Origin: Rhinopithecus roxellana
Lineage: Eukaryota; Chordata; Mammalia; Primates; Cercopithecidae
NCBI RefSeq assembly: GCF_007565055.1
Contig: NC_044567.1
Span: 47,640,260-47,704,259 of the forward strand
DNA length: 64,000 nt
Reading direction: 5' to 3'
Positions 1-11,544 of this stretch are shown one piece after another. The notes under the pieces were generated by a model, which saw only the letters and a list, made by a program, of their open reading frames with translations, ran no database searches and was not told the origin of the DNA. Both the position numbers and the translations under genes were made by a program. Numbering within the stretch: position 1 is the stretch's first letter; each line of letters begins with the position of its first letter.

Positions 1-113
1 TGGAGGCAAGAGAATCACCTGAACCCAGGAGGTTGCAGTGAGCCGAGATCACACCACTGCATTCCAGCCTAGGTGAGAGGGAGACTCTGTCTCAGAAAAA
101 AAAAAAAAAAAAG
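1..113 (+). repeat. Alu, 3' part only (cut by window edge)
   Basis: Right-monomer sequence (gaacccaggaggttgcagtg, then cactgcattccagcct) ends in a poly(A) tail. The rest lies outside the window. Confidence 0.9.
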
Positions 114-224
114 AGAGAGAGACAGAATTGAGAGTCCCAATAACGATACAATTTGAAACAGAAATGTAAATTAAACTTATAGAAAGAAGTTTTCAGTAAC
201 TTGGATCTAAAAGGTTATGATTTA

Positions 225-290
225 AAGAGAAGGAAAGGAAGGGAAGGGAGGGGAAGGGAGGGGAGGGGAGGGGAGGGGAGAAGGAAAGGA
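225..290 (+). repeat. purine microsatellite (GGGGA/GGAAA)n
   Basis: Almost pure G/A tract directly before segmental copy A. It sits at the same relative place as the longer purine tract before copy B. Confidence 0.85.
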
Positions 291-1029
291 GCCATGGTGT
301 CACAGTCTTGATCTTTGGGAAACTGACCACCGAAGATTCCTCAGGTGGTGGTGACAGAAAGTAGCCAGCAGTCAACACTGTGGACCCTCAGCATGGAGGG
401 ATTTGATTTGTGTCCCAGCGTTCTGGCTCATTTCAGCCTCTGTGAGGCCCCACCTCAGGTCAGCAGAGCGTCCCAGTCCAGAGTGCAGGGAATCCTGGCT
501 GAGCAATTTGTCCTCTGAGGCATCTTTGCCTTGCACTGCTCAGCTTGCCTCCCTACTGTGTGCTGCTGCCCATGATTTCTAGTGCAGGGCATTGCTTTCC
601 TTCCAGATTCTGGCCCCAAGGCTCCACTTCCTCAAGCATCCCCCTCTGCTAGCTCCTTTGGCAGCAGGTGCCCCAGGGATGGGTTCACTGATGATGACAC
701 CCTGTTTGGCCCAGCTTTGGCCTCCTTTTCTCATATGTGGTCTGCATGGTCAGGTTGCAGCAGGTGTGGGCCCCGCCTTTCCTGCAGGCAGAAGCAGCAG
801 CCTGGAGTCCCCTGTCTTGCATCTTAGACAGACAATGTCTCATTGACACAGCCTCCTCTTTCCACAGCCAGCCCCTTGTTTCCTGTCCCGAGTCCTTGTT
901 ATTTTCTCTGGCCATTTCTTGCATGTGTGCAGTAGGTCAGGACGTGTGTCTTGGTACTGGATCTGATCCCTCTCCTGGTCCCTTGCCTCTTCTTCCATAT
1001 TCTCTACCCAATAAAAAGTGTCTCTTCCT

Positions 1030-1242
1030 GTCAATCTTCCAAGACAGAAAGCTGAGAGTCACCCTTGTCTCCTCTTTCTCTGTCATCTCCTACACCTGTT
1101 CAATCACCAACTCTAGTCTATGTTCAATTTTAGGTGCGTCTGCCTCTCACCATTCCCACTGCTGTGTCTTAGGTCAGGTTCTTACGGATTCTCACCACGA
1201 CAACTAGAAGAGTGTCCTAGCAACTGTTTTTTCTTCAAGTTT
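1030..1242 (+). repeat. L2 fragment (before Alu insertion)
   Basis: Degenerate match to the L2 ORF2 3' part (agagtcacccttgtctcctc, then tctgcctctcaccattccc). It continues after the Alu, to about 1900. Confidence 0.7.
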
Positions 1243-1553
1243 TGTCTCTTATTTATTTATTTATTTGTTTGAGACAAGGTCTTACTCTGTGGCCCAGGCT
1301 GGAGTGCAGTGGCTCGATCTTGGCTCACTGCAACCTCTGCCTCCCAGGCTCACGCAGTTCTTGTGCCTCAGCCTCCCGAGTAGCTGGGATTACAGGCATG
1401 AGCCACCACACTCAGCTAATTTTTTGTATTTTTCACGGAGATGGGGTTTCACCATGTTGGCCAGGTTAATCTTGAACTCCTGGTCTCAAAAGATCTGCCT
1501 GCTTCAGCCTCCCAAAGTGCTGGGATTACAGACACAAGCCACCATGCCCGGCC
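1243..1553 (-). repeat. Alu (shared by both duplicate copies)
   Basis: Reverse-complement Alu starting with a TTATTTA-type tail and ending at ccatgcccggcc. Its orthologue-like partner is 8418-8718, so this insertion came before the duplication. Confidence 0.95.
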
Positions 1554-1910
1554 TAGTTTTATCTCTTTTTAATGTATCCCACCATACAGCATCCAATATA
1601 ATTTTGCTAAAGCTCAAAATCATTCTGTTTCTCTCTTTTTAAAATCTTGCAAACATTCTGCATCGTTTCTGGCATGAAATGGAAGCTTCTCTGTACCCTG
1701 ACCCCTGTCTACTCTCTGGCATGAAATGGAAGCTTCTCTGTAACCTGACCCCTGTCTACTCTCTGGCCTCGTGGCTTGCCACGCTGAGACTTCCTGATAA
1801 CCAAGACTTAGCCTTTTGGCACTACCTGTGGTCCCTTAAATGTGCAGCTCTCTTCCCTGTTTTTAATGAAGGAGGTGCCCACTTGGTAAAGCACAATTTC
1901 CCCTTCTTGT
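1554..1910 (+). repeat. L2 fragment (after Alu insertion)
   Basis: Continuation of the L2 (aaaatcttgcaaacattctg, then cctgacccctgtctac). It contains the 47-bp tandem duplication. Confidence 0.65.
1671..1764 (+). repeat. 47-bp tandem duplication (2 units)
   Basis: Units 1671-1717 and 1718-1764 differ at one base (gtaccctg / gtaacctg). Copy B has only one unit near 8836-8883, so the duplication is private to copy A. Confidence 0.95.
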
Positions 1911-2031
1911 AAACCACAGGGCAGAGTGAAATACTATGAATGTGGGCCCATCCCATGACAACTGCAGGGATTCATATTTAGGACAATTAAGGAAAAACAC
2001 TATGTAATTTCCAATTTTTTCTTTTCTTTCT

Positions 2032-2350
2032 TTCTTTTTTTTTTTTTTTTTTTTTTAGGGAGTCTTGCTCTGTTGCCCAGGCTGGAGTGCAGTGGGGCCA
2101 TCTCAGCTCACTGCAACTTCTGCCTCCTGCTCCTCCTCCCCCCGGGTTCAAGTGATTCTCCTGCCTCAGCCTCCCAAGTAGCTGTGATTACAGGCATGTG
2201 CCACCACGCCTGGCTAATTTTTGTATTGTTTGTAGAGACACGGTTTCACCATGTTGGCCAGGCTGGTCCCAAACTCCTGACCTCAAGTGATCCACCCACA
2301 TTGGCCTTCCAACGTGCTGGGATTATAGGCTTGAGCCACCAAGCCCAGCC
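2032..2350 (-). repeat. Alu
   Basis: Reverse-complement Alu with a 20-base T tail on the left, ending aagcccagcc. It has a small C/T-rich insertion in the left-hand part (ctcctcctcccccc). Confidence 0.95.
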
Positions 2351-2352
2351 TG

Positions 2353-3220
2353 TAATTCCTCAAATTTTCTAAGAAAAAGAGAGAAATCCATGGATCTTGC
2401 TGTTCAAAGACAGGCAAAATGCAAAACAGAAAAGACATTTTACACCAGAATAACAGAAACTTTGGTTGTTATGCTTTTAACATAAATTTATAATACAGCA
2501 CACTTCCCTTTTCTGATTTATTCATGCTCTAGAGCCAGACTTCTTGGCTTCAGTTTCAAATCTGTTGTGTGTCAGCTGTGTGTTTTTCCATAGGTTACAT
2601 ACCTCTCTGTGCTTCAGTTTCCTCCTGTGTGAAAGGGGATAGTTACAGCACCTACCTCAGAGGGCCACTGTGAGGATTAAATGCATTAATATCTATGAGA
2701 GGCAGAGAACATTACTGGTTCACAGTAAGTGCTGTGTTAACTGCTATCTACTATTATTACTATTACCATTTTATTATTATTGAAATATTTCAATATATCC
2801 ATTTTACATCAAAAGCAAGTGCAGGTCTCTTGTTCTTTGCCTGTATACCCCTGTCTCTCTCTTTGCCTGGCTAATCTCAGTTCAACCTATAAAAGAGAAT
2901 AGTTAGAGCCGTGTAAATGGACTGATGTGAATAGCACAATGATTAAATACAACTTTTGGTATATCTATGCAATTAAATATCATGCATATACTCATGCCAT
3001 TTTTGAGTAATATTTAAGTTTGTAATGACACAGAAGAAGATTAAGTAGCAATAATAAGATATACCAGTTCATGAAAGATAGTAAGTACCAATAGTGAAAT
3101 ATAAAACTAGGTACAGAATGATAGGGCAATTTCAATTTTCTTACATATGCCTCCCTATATTTTCTCAATTTTGTACAATGACTATGTCTACTTTCTATAA
3201 AGGAAAACAAACATTTTGTG
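2353..3220. other. no gene; MIR plus unassigned A/T-rich sequence
   Basis: Apart from the MIR at 2525-2790 nothing is recognised. The open frames here are short and lie in A/T-rich sequence. Confidence 0.5.
2525..2790 (+). repeat. MIR SINE
   Basis: MIR core features in order: agagccagacttc, a cagctgtgtg segment, ctctgtgcttcagtttcctc, gtgaggattaaatg and a 3' end followed by a TTATTA-rich tail. Confidence 0.85.
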
Positions 3221-3221
3221 T

Positions 3222-3509
3222 TTTTTTTGAGACAGAGTCTCACTCTCTCACCCAGGCTGGAGTGCAGTGGTGTGATCTCGGCTCAACTGCAATCTCCACC
3301 TTCCAAGTTCAAGAGATTCTCATGCCTTAGCCTCCCGAATAGCTGGGACTACAGGTGTGTGCCACCACACCAAACTGTTTTTGTAGTTTTAGTAGAGATG
3401 GGGTTTCACTACGTTGGCCAGGCTATTCTCAAGCTCCTGATCTCAGATGATACACCCACCTCAGCCTCCAAAAGTGCTGGGATTATAGGCATGAGCCCGC
3501 ACCCTGGCC
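3222..3509 (-). repeat. Alu
   Basis: Reverse-complement Alu from ttttttttgagacagagtct to caccctggcc, well diverged. Confidence 0.95.
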
Positions 3510-3579
3510 ATCAATTTTTTTTCAAAAAGAAAAAAACCCAGATCTCATATTTTTTGGAATCCTTTCTTAACACTTCACT

Positions 3580-3660
3580 ACCGCCATCTAAAGTGCATAC
3601 CCTCAGCCTCGGACACAATGCCTGTCACACAGAAGGTACTCAATAAAGCTTTACTGAATT
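3580..3660 (+). repeat. L2/MIR-type 3' end
   Basis: Ends like an L2 3' terminus (acacagaaggtactcaataa, then agctttactgaatt). Confidence 0.55.
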
Positions 3661-3965
3661 ATGTTCATCTCTTGCTGGAGTATTCCCTATGACCTGCATG
3701 GAAAGAGGCCAGAAACAATTGGAAGGAAGATGCTTCACAAGAAATACTGAAAGCTTTCTTGACCTCATGGATGCTGGTGAGGCTTTACCCCTCTCTCAGG
3801 AATTTGACATCTCCTGAAGTTCCTGACCTCTACCTTTCACAACTAAGAGCAGGCTGTGGCAGGAGACCAAGGTCCATTTCCACGGTAAGAAGAGCATGGC
3901 CGGCCAGCTCCATAGTCAGAGTGTGGCAGTCACTGATGAGCTGCTCCAACTGCTCACTGTCCTAC

Positions 3966-4465
3966 TGAGGCAGAAATTTAAAACATAAATATGCACTCAT
4001 TCACTCCAAGAAAAGTAACAGGCAAGGCAAGGGTTAAAAAGTAAAGAAGAACAAGTTTTCCTCTGCCTAGCAAGCTCACTTCAAGGACAGTTATAAGATA
4101 ATGTTGTCCGAGAAGTCGAAGCCAAAGGAACGGGCTCCAGACCCCCCTCTCCATAACAAGAGTGAAGAAAAAAAGGGACAAATGTCTGTATTTAGCCAGT
4201 TATTGTTTTTCTTTCATGCAGCTGCAAGGCCACCAGCTAAGCAAGGCCACAAGTTATGCTGTGCTGTAGATTACGTGACCTATCATTATGTGATTTGCTG
4301 CTTTTGCTTTGCTTCTGTAAGCCTGCTTGTAAAACCCTGCTCTGTCTTTGTTGAAATGCTCAGCTTTTTGGATATGAATTCACGGAGCCAGTGCACACCT
4401 TAAAATAAATATCCTCCTGTTCTCCCATATTGGTCTCTTCATTCCTCAGTTTACCACAACACTAT
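3966..4465 (+). repeat. probable ERV1-class solo LTR
   Basis: LTR-like layout: a region with gcttctgtaagcctgcttgt, then aaaataaatatcctcctgtt acting as a poly(A) signal, then ctcttcattcctcag. The family was not identified and no 5-bp target duplication was assigned. The length (~500 bp) fits an LTR. Confidence 0.5.
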
Positions 4466-6284
4466 AGATTTCATCCTGAAGAATTCTGCACTCTGGATAA
4501 TTGTGTACTTGTTTCTTCAAGCCACAATTCAGCTTCTGCTCCCATTTCCCCCAAAGTGACTTGGATACCATACTGGCAAAACCACAGGATTTGCCTCTTT
4601 TTGGTTTATTATCTTGGCAAAATGACCCTATGTTCCAGCTCTCCTTGGCTTTCCAGTCCCCACATTTGCCCTCCAGGGTTCTCTGGTTCTAGGCATCCAC
4701 TTCCTGGAGGCCACCTCTTGGCCCTGACACTCAGGTGTCTCCTTAACACTCTAGGAGAGGCCAGTATGTCCAGATTGACTGCCTCTCTACTCTGCTCCTA
4801 AGCACTTTGGTAATCTCTTCTGAGAGTCTGTTATTAACAGAGATTGCCTGCATGTGTAATCTCAGAAGGTCATACCTGTAGAGGGACTCTGGTGATCTCT
4901 GAACTGAGAGTCGAAGACCCTGGTTCTTGACATGCATGCCTGTGTGATCTTGATGAGGTCTTTTCACTTCTCTAGGTTTTGCTTTCCTAATCTGTACAGT
5001 GGCAAAACAGATTGGGATCAGGTAAAACTACAGGCCACAGATATGCTGAGGAAAATGAAAAATACCAGGGTATTTTCAAGGTTAGGTTACTGCTGTGGCT
5101 TGCTTGGCCTGCCTGCAGCCTGGGAGGTTGAGGCTAACATGGTAAGACAAATGTAAAAATGCCCAGAATGGAGTTACGAATATAGTGGTGGTCAAGGATG
5201 TGGAGGGAAACCTCTAGATGACCACAAGTGAGGGGGAAAGAAGGGCTTCCTTGCTCAGGGGTGAGGGGGTGGCCCTCTAAATGGAGCTCCCTGGAACCAT
5301 GGATGAGCCTTGCTGTCACTTCTTGCAACCCTGAGTTACAAAGAGTTGAGTCCAAGAATAGTATCCATTATAATAAAACTACTGGATGTGGGGGTTGAGG
5401 GTTGGGGAGAAGGGGAAGTACCACACTATCAGGGCTGAGGAATCACCTTTTGGGTGGAGTGTCAGAACACCCAGTTCACTCATACTCAGCTTACTCATTT
5501 GGCTATATAGGGGTTCACATCTTGAGTCCATATTACTCATCACATCCCCTCCATGGAGATAAGCATAACACAGTTTCTGCATCAAGGAGCTCACTTTCTA
5601 GTTGGGGAGGCAACCACATGAATAGATCAATATGTGATAGGTGGTAAGAGGGAAGTAGTTCAGGAGACTGTAGGGGCACAGGGAAGGATACAGGATTCAC
5701 TTGGGAAAAGGTCAGGGAAGTTTCTCTAGAGAAGATGAGCATATTTTTTGTCATGTATTTGAGAGTCATTTGTTTATTGGCTCCCCTTGGCTTTCCAGTC
5801 TCCACATGTGCCCTCCAGGAGTTCTAAATGGCACCAGTGCCTAAATCTTGTTGGGGGTAGGGGTAAGTTAATATTGCTGAAAAAAATCATACAAGTCCAT
5901 TTTACTCTCAGTGTGGACTTCCACTGGTGCAGACACAGTATTGTTGTTAGGATCTTCATGAAGATCCCTCAAAACATTTTACTCCCATGAGCCAAAGATC
6001 AGATCAAGGCTAGGAAACAAAAATCAACAGACAAACTCATTGTGTGGCTCAATGATGACTAATCACCCATTTTATCAATCATTAATCTCCTGAAACCCAG
6101 AACAGGCATCCTCCTAACCCCTCCACCCTGCTCATTCAGACAGCTGCTCTGGTGGGGATTGAGACTTAACTTGGAACAACTCATCTACAGCTGAGAGACA
6201 GCCTTCTCCATCCTTCAGGCTTCCTGACACTTTGTTTCTTCCTCTGACATGACACTTAGGCTTATTCCACCTCATGGCATAGTT

Positions 6285-6405
6285 ATTTCTGTCACTGTCA
6301 ATGCCATCACTAGACATGGAACTCTTCGAAGGCAGGGATGGGGGCTTCACTCAGCTCTGTCTGCCCTGACAAGCAACAGATGGTTAGTACACTGGGTTGA
6401 ATAAA
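6285..6405 (+). repeat. L2 3'-end fragment
   Basis: Contains gaactcttcgaaggcaggga followed by gggttgaataaaaatg, the pattern of an L2 3' terminus. Confidence 0.6.
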
Positions 6406-6496
6406 AATGTCATAGATAACGAAGTCTGTGTGAATCCAGAGAACATGAGACACATTCTGCTTCCCTTAAAGTAAGGTCCTTAATGCATGAAGATGA

Positions 6497-6528
6497 AACT
6501 GCACCAACTAGGAACTGCACCAACTAGG
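6497..6528 (+). repeat. 16-bp tandem repeat (2 units)
   Basis: aactgcaccaactagg occurs twice head to tail with no mismatch. Confidence 0.95.
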
Positions 6529-6811
6529 AAAGGCCAGGAGAGATACTAACACATGTGCTATCAGGGAACACAGAACATTACAGCAGCCAGGGGCGAGAGT
6601 CTTGGAGAAGATCACAACATTTGAAGCAAGAGCTGTACAAAGAAATGGGGAGAGAACAGAGGAGAGATGTGCAGCTTGTGTGTGCAGGTGGGGGAGTGAG
6701 GGAGAATGCTGAGGTAGGATGACCTTGTGCTTTATGTAATGACCCTGAAGGACCCCAGGATGCTGCTCCTACCCCTCCTAGGCTTCCAGATGCTGTAGGT
6801 CCCCCTTTTTT

Positions 6812-6952
6812 TTTTTTCTTAACTTGTATCCCTGGTGCCTGCTGTTTCCTTCTTTGTATCCATGTGTATTCAATGTTTAGCTTCCACTTATAAATGAGAA
6901 CATGCAGTATTTGATTTTCTCTTCCTGTGTTAGTTTGCTTAGGATAATGGCC
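6812..6952 (-). repeat. L1 3'-UTR/ORF2 fragment
   Basis: Reverse-complement L1 (cttccacttataaatgagaa, then gaacatgcagtatttg). It matches the L1 stretch at about 9036-9160 beyond copy B. Confidence 0.85.
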
Positions 6953-6954
6953 TA

Positions 6955-7183
6955 AGCAAAGAAGAAGAAAGAAAGAGAAGAAAGAAAAAGAAAGAAGAAA
7001 GAAAGAGAAAGAAGGGGAGAGAGAGAAAGGAAGGCAGGAGGAAAAGAAGGAGGAAAGGAAGAAGGAAAGGAAAGGAAGGAAGGAAGAAAAGAAAAAAAGA
7101 AAGAAAGGAAAGAAAGAAAGGAAGGAAAGAAAGAAAGAAAGAAAGAAAAAGAAAGAAAGGAAAGGAAAGAAAGAGAAAGAAAA
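6955..7183 (+). repeat. long purine microsatellite (GAAA/GGAA)n
   Basis: About 230 bases of nearly pure A/G, directly before duplicate copy B. The long Phe/Ser/Leu-rich reverse-strand open frame over it is a composition artefact. Confidence 0.95.
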
Positions 7184-7865
7184 CCCATGGTGTCACAGTT
7201 TTGATCTTTGGGAAACCAACCACCCAAGATTCCTTAGGTGGTGGTGACAGAAAGTAGCCAGCAGTCAACACTGCGGACCCTTCAGCATGGAGGGTTTTGA
7301 TTTGTGTCCCAGAGTTCTGACTCATTTCAGCCTCTGTGAGGCCCCACCTCAGTCCCAGTCACGAGCGCGGGGGAATCCTGGCTGAGCAGTTTGTCCTCTG
7401 TGGCATCTTTGCCTTGCACTATTTGGCTTGCCTCCCCACTGTGCGCTGCTGCCCATGCTCTGGCGCGGGGCAATACTTTCCTTCCAGATTCTGGCCCCGA
7501 GGCTCCACTTCCCCAGGGGTCACCCTCTGCCATCTCTTTTGGCAGCAGACGCCCCAGGGATGGGTTCACTGGTGGTGACATTCTGTTTGTCCCAGCTTTG
7601 ACCTCCTTTTCTCATACGTGGTCTGCGTGGTCAGGTTGCAGCAGGTGTGGGCCCCACCTTTCCTGCAGGCAGAAGCAGCAGCCTGGAGTCCCCTGTCTTG
7701 CATCTTAGACAGACAATGTCTTTCTGATGCCAGCCCGTTGTTTCCTGTCCCAAGTCCTTGTTATTTTCTCTGGCCATTTCTTGCATGTGTGCAGTAGGTC
7801 AGGGCGTAAGTCTTGGTACTGGATCTAATCCCTCTCCCAGTCGCTTCCCCTTTTCCATATTTTCT

Positions 7866-8177
7866 TTTTGTTTGTTTGATTGTTTGTTTGTTTTGAGATG
7901 GAGTCTCGCTCTGCCGCCCAGTCTGGAGTTCAGTGGCCGGATCTCAGCTCACTGCAAGCTCTGCCTCCCGGGTTTACGCCATTCTCCTGCCTCAGCCTCC
8001 CGAGTAGCTGGGACTACAGGCGCCCACCACCTCGCCCGGCTAGTTTTTTGTATTTTTTAGTAGAGACGGAGTTTCACCGTGTTAGCCAGGATGGTCTCGA
8101 TCTCCTGAACTCGTGATCCTCCCGCCTCAGCCTCCCAAAGTGCTGGGATTACAGGCTTGAGCCACCGCGCCCGGTCC
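7866..8177 (-). repeat. AluY, Old World monkey type, private to copy B
   Basis: Young Alu in reverse orientation, ending ggcttgagccaccgcgcccg. It is flanked by perfect 19-bp target duplications at 7847-7865 and 8178-8196 (ccccttttccatattttct). Confidence 0.97.
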
Positions 8178-8224
8178 CCCCTTTTCCATATTTTCTACAC
8201 AATAAAAAGTGCCTCTTCCTATCA

Positions 8225-8400
8225 ATATTACAAGCTGGAAAGCCAAGAATCACCCTTGTCTCGTCTTTCTCTGTCATCTCCTACACCAATTCAATCGCCA
8301 ACTCTAGTCTACATTCAATTTTATGTGCATCTGCCTCTCACCATTCCCACTGCCTGTCAGGTTCTTATGGTTTCTCACCATGACAACTAGAGGCGGGTCC
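8225..8400 (+). repeat. L2 fragment in copy B
   Basis: Copy B counterpart of 1030-1210. The L2 resumes after the Alu at 8719-8898. Confidence 0.65.
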
Positions 8401-8417
8401 TAGCAACTCTTTTTTCT

Positions 8418-8718
8418 TTTCTTATTTATTTATTTAGAGACAAGGTCTCACTCTGTGGCCCAGGCTGGAGTGCAGTGGCTGATCTTGGTTCACTACAACC
8501 TTGGCTTCCCAGGCTCAAGCAATTCTTGTGCCTCAGCCTCCCGAGCAGCTGGGATTATACTCATGTGCCACCATGCCCGACTAATTTTTTGTGTTTTTCG
8601 TGGAGATGTGGTTTCACCATGTAGGCCAGGTTGGTCTTGAACTCCTGGCCTCAAGTGATCTGCCTGCTTTGGCCTCCCAAAGTGCTGGGATTACAGGTGT
8701 GAGCCACCATGCCTGGCC
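8418..8718 (-). repeat. Alu (partner of 1243-1553)
   Basis: Same site, orientation and TTATT tail as the Alu in copy A. Confidence 0.95.
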
Positions 8719-8898
8719 TAGTTTTGTCTCTTTTTAATCTATCCCATGATACAGCACTAATATAATTTTGCTAAAGCTCAAAATCATTCTCTGTTTCTCT
8801 CCTTTTAAAATCTTGCAAACATTCTTCATCATTTCTGGCACGAAATGGAAGCTTCTCTGTAGCTTGACCCCTGTTTACCTCTTTGCCCTCGAGGCTTG
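8719..8898 (+). repeat. L2 fragment, truncated at copy B end
   Basis: L2 continuation ending at ctcgaggcttgc, where the antisense L1 joins. Confidence 0.65.
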
Positions 8899-10318
8899 CA
8901 AGTTTGTTATATAGGTAAATTGCGTGTTGTGGGAGTTTGGTGTACGGATTATTTCATCACCCAGGTAATAAGCATAGTATCCGATAGGTAATTTTTTTAA
9001 CCCTCTCCCTCCTCCCACCCTTCACCCTTGAGTCGGCTCCAGTGCCTGCTGTTCCCTTCTTTGTGTCCATGTGTACTCAGTGTTTAGCTTCCACTTATAA
9101 GTGAGAACATGCAGTATTTGGTTTTCTGTTCCTGCATTAGTTCACTTAGGATAATGGCCTCCAGCTCCATCCATGTTGCTACAAAGGGCATGATCTTGTT
9201 CTTTTTTTAATGACTGAGAAGTATATATACCACATTTTCTTTATCCGGTCTATCATCGATGGGCATTTAGGTTGATTCCATGTCTTTGCTATTGTGAATA
9301 GTGTTGCAATGAAATACCTGTGCACATGTCTTTATGGTAGAACGATTTCTATTCCTTTGGGTATATACCCAATAATGGGATTGCTGGGTCGAATGGTAGT
9401 TCTGTTTTAAGTTCTTTTAGAAACCACCAAACTGCTCCCCACAATGGCTGAACTAATTTACATTCCCACCAGCAGTGTATAAGTGTTCCTTTTCTCTGCA
9501 ACTTCACCAGCATCTGTTATTTTTTGACTTTTTAAAAATAGCCATCCAGACTGGTTTGAGACAGTATCTCACTGTGGTTTTGATTTGCATTTCTCTAATG
9601 ATTAGTGGTGTTGAGCACTTTTTTGTATGTTTATTGGCCGCATGTATGTCTTCTTTTGAAATGTATCTGTTTATGTTCATTGCCCACTTTTTAATGGAGT
9701 TGTTTGTATTTTGCTTGTGCATTTGTTTAAGTTCCCTATAGATTCCGGATACTAGACCTTTGTCAGACGCATAGTTTGTAAATATTTTCTCCCATTCTGT
9801 ACGTTCCCTTTACTTTGCTGATAATTTTTTTTTTGCTGTGCAGAATCTCTTTAGTTTAATTAGATCCCATTTGTCAGTTTTTGATTTTGTTGGAATTTGC
9901 TTTTGGCATCTTCATCATGAAATCTCTGCCAGATCCTATGGCCAGAATGGTATTGTCTAGGTTATCTTACAGGATATCATATTTTTTATAGTTTTACAAT
10001 TTTCGGTTTTGCATTTAAGTATTTAATCCATTGTGAGTTGATTTTTATACACAGTGTAAGGAAGGAATCCAGTTTCAATCTTTTGCATATGGCTAACCAA
10101 TTATCCCAGTATCATTTATTGAATGGGAAGTCCTTTCCCCATTGCTTGTTTTTGTTAACTTTGTCAAAAATCAGATGGTTGCAGGTATGCAGCATTATTT
10201 CTGAGCTCTCTATTTTGTTCTATTGGTCTATGTGTCTGTTTTTGTACCAGTACCATGCTGTTTTGGTTACTGTAGCCCTGTAGTATAGTTTGAAGTCATG
10301 GCTCCTTCTTTTTACTCT
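8899..10318 (-). repeat. L1 3' part (primate L1PA/PB age), 5' truncated
   Basis: Reverse-complement L1. The 3' UTR comes first, then ORF2 C-terminal sequence (ggctgaactaatttacattc is the reverse of a typical ORF2 segment). No poly(A) remains at the copy B junction, so the left end is a breakpoint rather than a normal insertion end. Reading frames carry stops. Confidence 0.9.
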
Positions 10319-10353
<35 letters not shown>

Positions 10354-10633
10354 ATACGGAGTCTCACTCCGTTGCCCAGGCTGGAGTGCAGTGGCATGAT
10401 TTCGGCTCACTGCAATCTCTGCCTTCTGGGTTCACACCATTCTCCTGCCTCAGCCTCCTGAGTAGCTGGGACTACAGGTGCCTGCCACCACACCTGGCGA
10501 ATTTTTTGTATTTTTAGTAGAGACAAGATTTCACCATGTTAGCCAGGATGGTCTCAATCTCCTGACCTTGTGATCCACATGCCTTGGCCTCCCAAAGTGC
10601 TGGGATTACAGGCTTGAGCCACCGCTCCCAGCC
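10319..10633 (-). repeat. AluY, monkey type
   Basis: About 32 T on the left, ending ggcttgagccaccgctccca. The flanks share tactcttctttttt as target duplication. Confidence 0.95.
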
Positions 10634-10940
10634 TACTCTTCTTTTTTCTTTCTCAGAGAAGAGTGGGGTTAGGGGTAAGCAGGCGGGTTAGGGTAGTAGA
10701 GCTAAAGGCATATAGAGATCTTGATCCAATTATCCTCATTCACCTCATTTGCCCAACTTCACACACTCCTGTATTCAGGGCCTTTGTAATCTTCTGTACA
10801 GGTGCCCAGCAGCTGTCAAACCAGCCAGGGCTTAACATAAGCACGGACATTCCCTATGGACTGGTTGGGACACACCCACATTCTTAGTTTACATATTTTG
10901 TCTGTAACATGGATAAACTCATTACTAAGTATACAGTTCT
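10634..10940. other. no gene recognised
   Basis: About 300 bases between two Alus with nothing recognised. Confidence 0.4.
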
Positions 10941-11276
10941 GTTTTGTTTTGCTTTGCTTTGTTTTTGAGGTAGGCTCTCGTTCTGTCACCCAAGCTGGTC
11001 ATTGTGCAGTGGCACAATTACCACTCACTGCAGCCTGGACTTTCCTGGGCTCAGGTGATCCTCCCACCTCAGCCTCCTGAGCAGCTGGGACTACAGGTGT
11101 GCATCACCACTCCCAGCCAAATTGTTTTTGGTATTTTTTTTTTTTTTTTTTTTTTTTTTGTAGAGACAGGGTTTTACCATGTTGCCCAGGCTGGTCTCGA
11201 ACTTCTGGGCTCAAGCAATCCATCCTGCCTTGGCCTCCCAAAGTGCTGGATTACAGGTGTGAGCCACTGCACCCAG
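10941..11276 (-). repeat. old Alu (AluJ-like) with internal T tract
   Basis: Two reverse monomers with an expanded T run (about 11135-11159) at the middle A-rich linker. Strongly diverged. Confidence 0.9.
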
Positions 11277-11544
11277 TTCAGTCCTGTTTTTATACTAGAA
11301 GAACATTCTCTAGGTCTCAAACTCGATTCTTACTGGTTTATATGTCCTGTTCTTTTGTTGGTCCAAGAAAATATCCTGAAATCTTTATTTCTTCTCTTGT
11401 TCTAGGACAGACTGGCGCTATCTCTTTCCTGAATTAAGTTTGAGTGCAATTGGTCTTTGAGTGTGGAATAGCTCCTAGCAGTCTATCAGTCAGCGGTTTC
11501 TCTTTGTGGTCACACTCTATGTTTATTCTGGAGACTACAGCATG

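Larger units (their letters stand above)
291..1783 (+). repeat. direct duplicate segment, copy A
   Basis: From ccatggtgtcacag onward this matches 7184-8898 in the same orientation, at clearly above 85% identity by eye. It carries the same L2 fragment and the same antisense Alu at the same site. The first ~730 bases (to about 1025) are not a repeat family I recognise. No credible gene is seen, and its open frames are not kept between the two copies. Confidence 0.85.
4466..6811. other. no gene recognised
   Basis: Mostly unassigned single-copy-looking sequence. It holds a MIR-like trace near 4929-5000, a small 16-bp tandem repeat at 6497-6528 and an L2 3' end at about 6285-6405. Short open frames on both strands show no family features. 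Confidence 0.5.
7184..8898 (+). repeat. direct duplicate segment, copy B
   Basis: Matches copy A (291-1783). It differs by an added Alu (7866-8177), lacks the second 47-bp unit, and stops at 8898 where antisense L1 sequence begins. No intact gene. Confidence 0.85.

Noticed and set aside
6939..7325. Phe/Ser/Leu-rich - strand open frame
   Set aside because: Translation of the purine microsatellite; no real protein.
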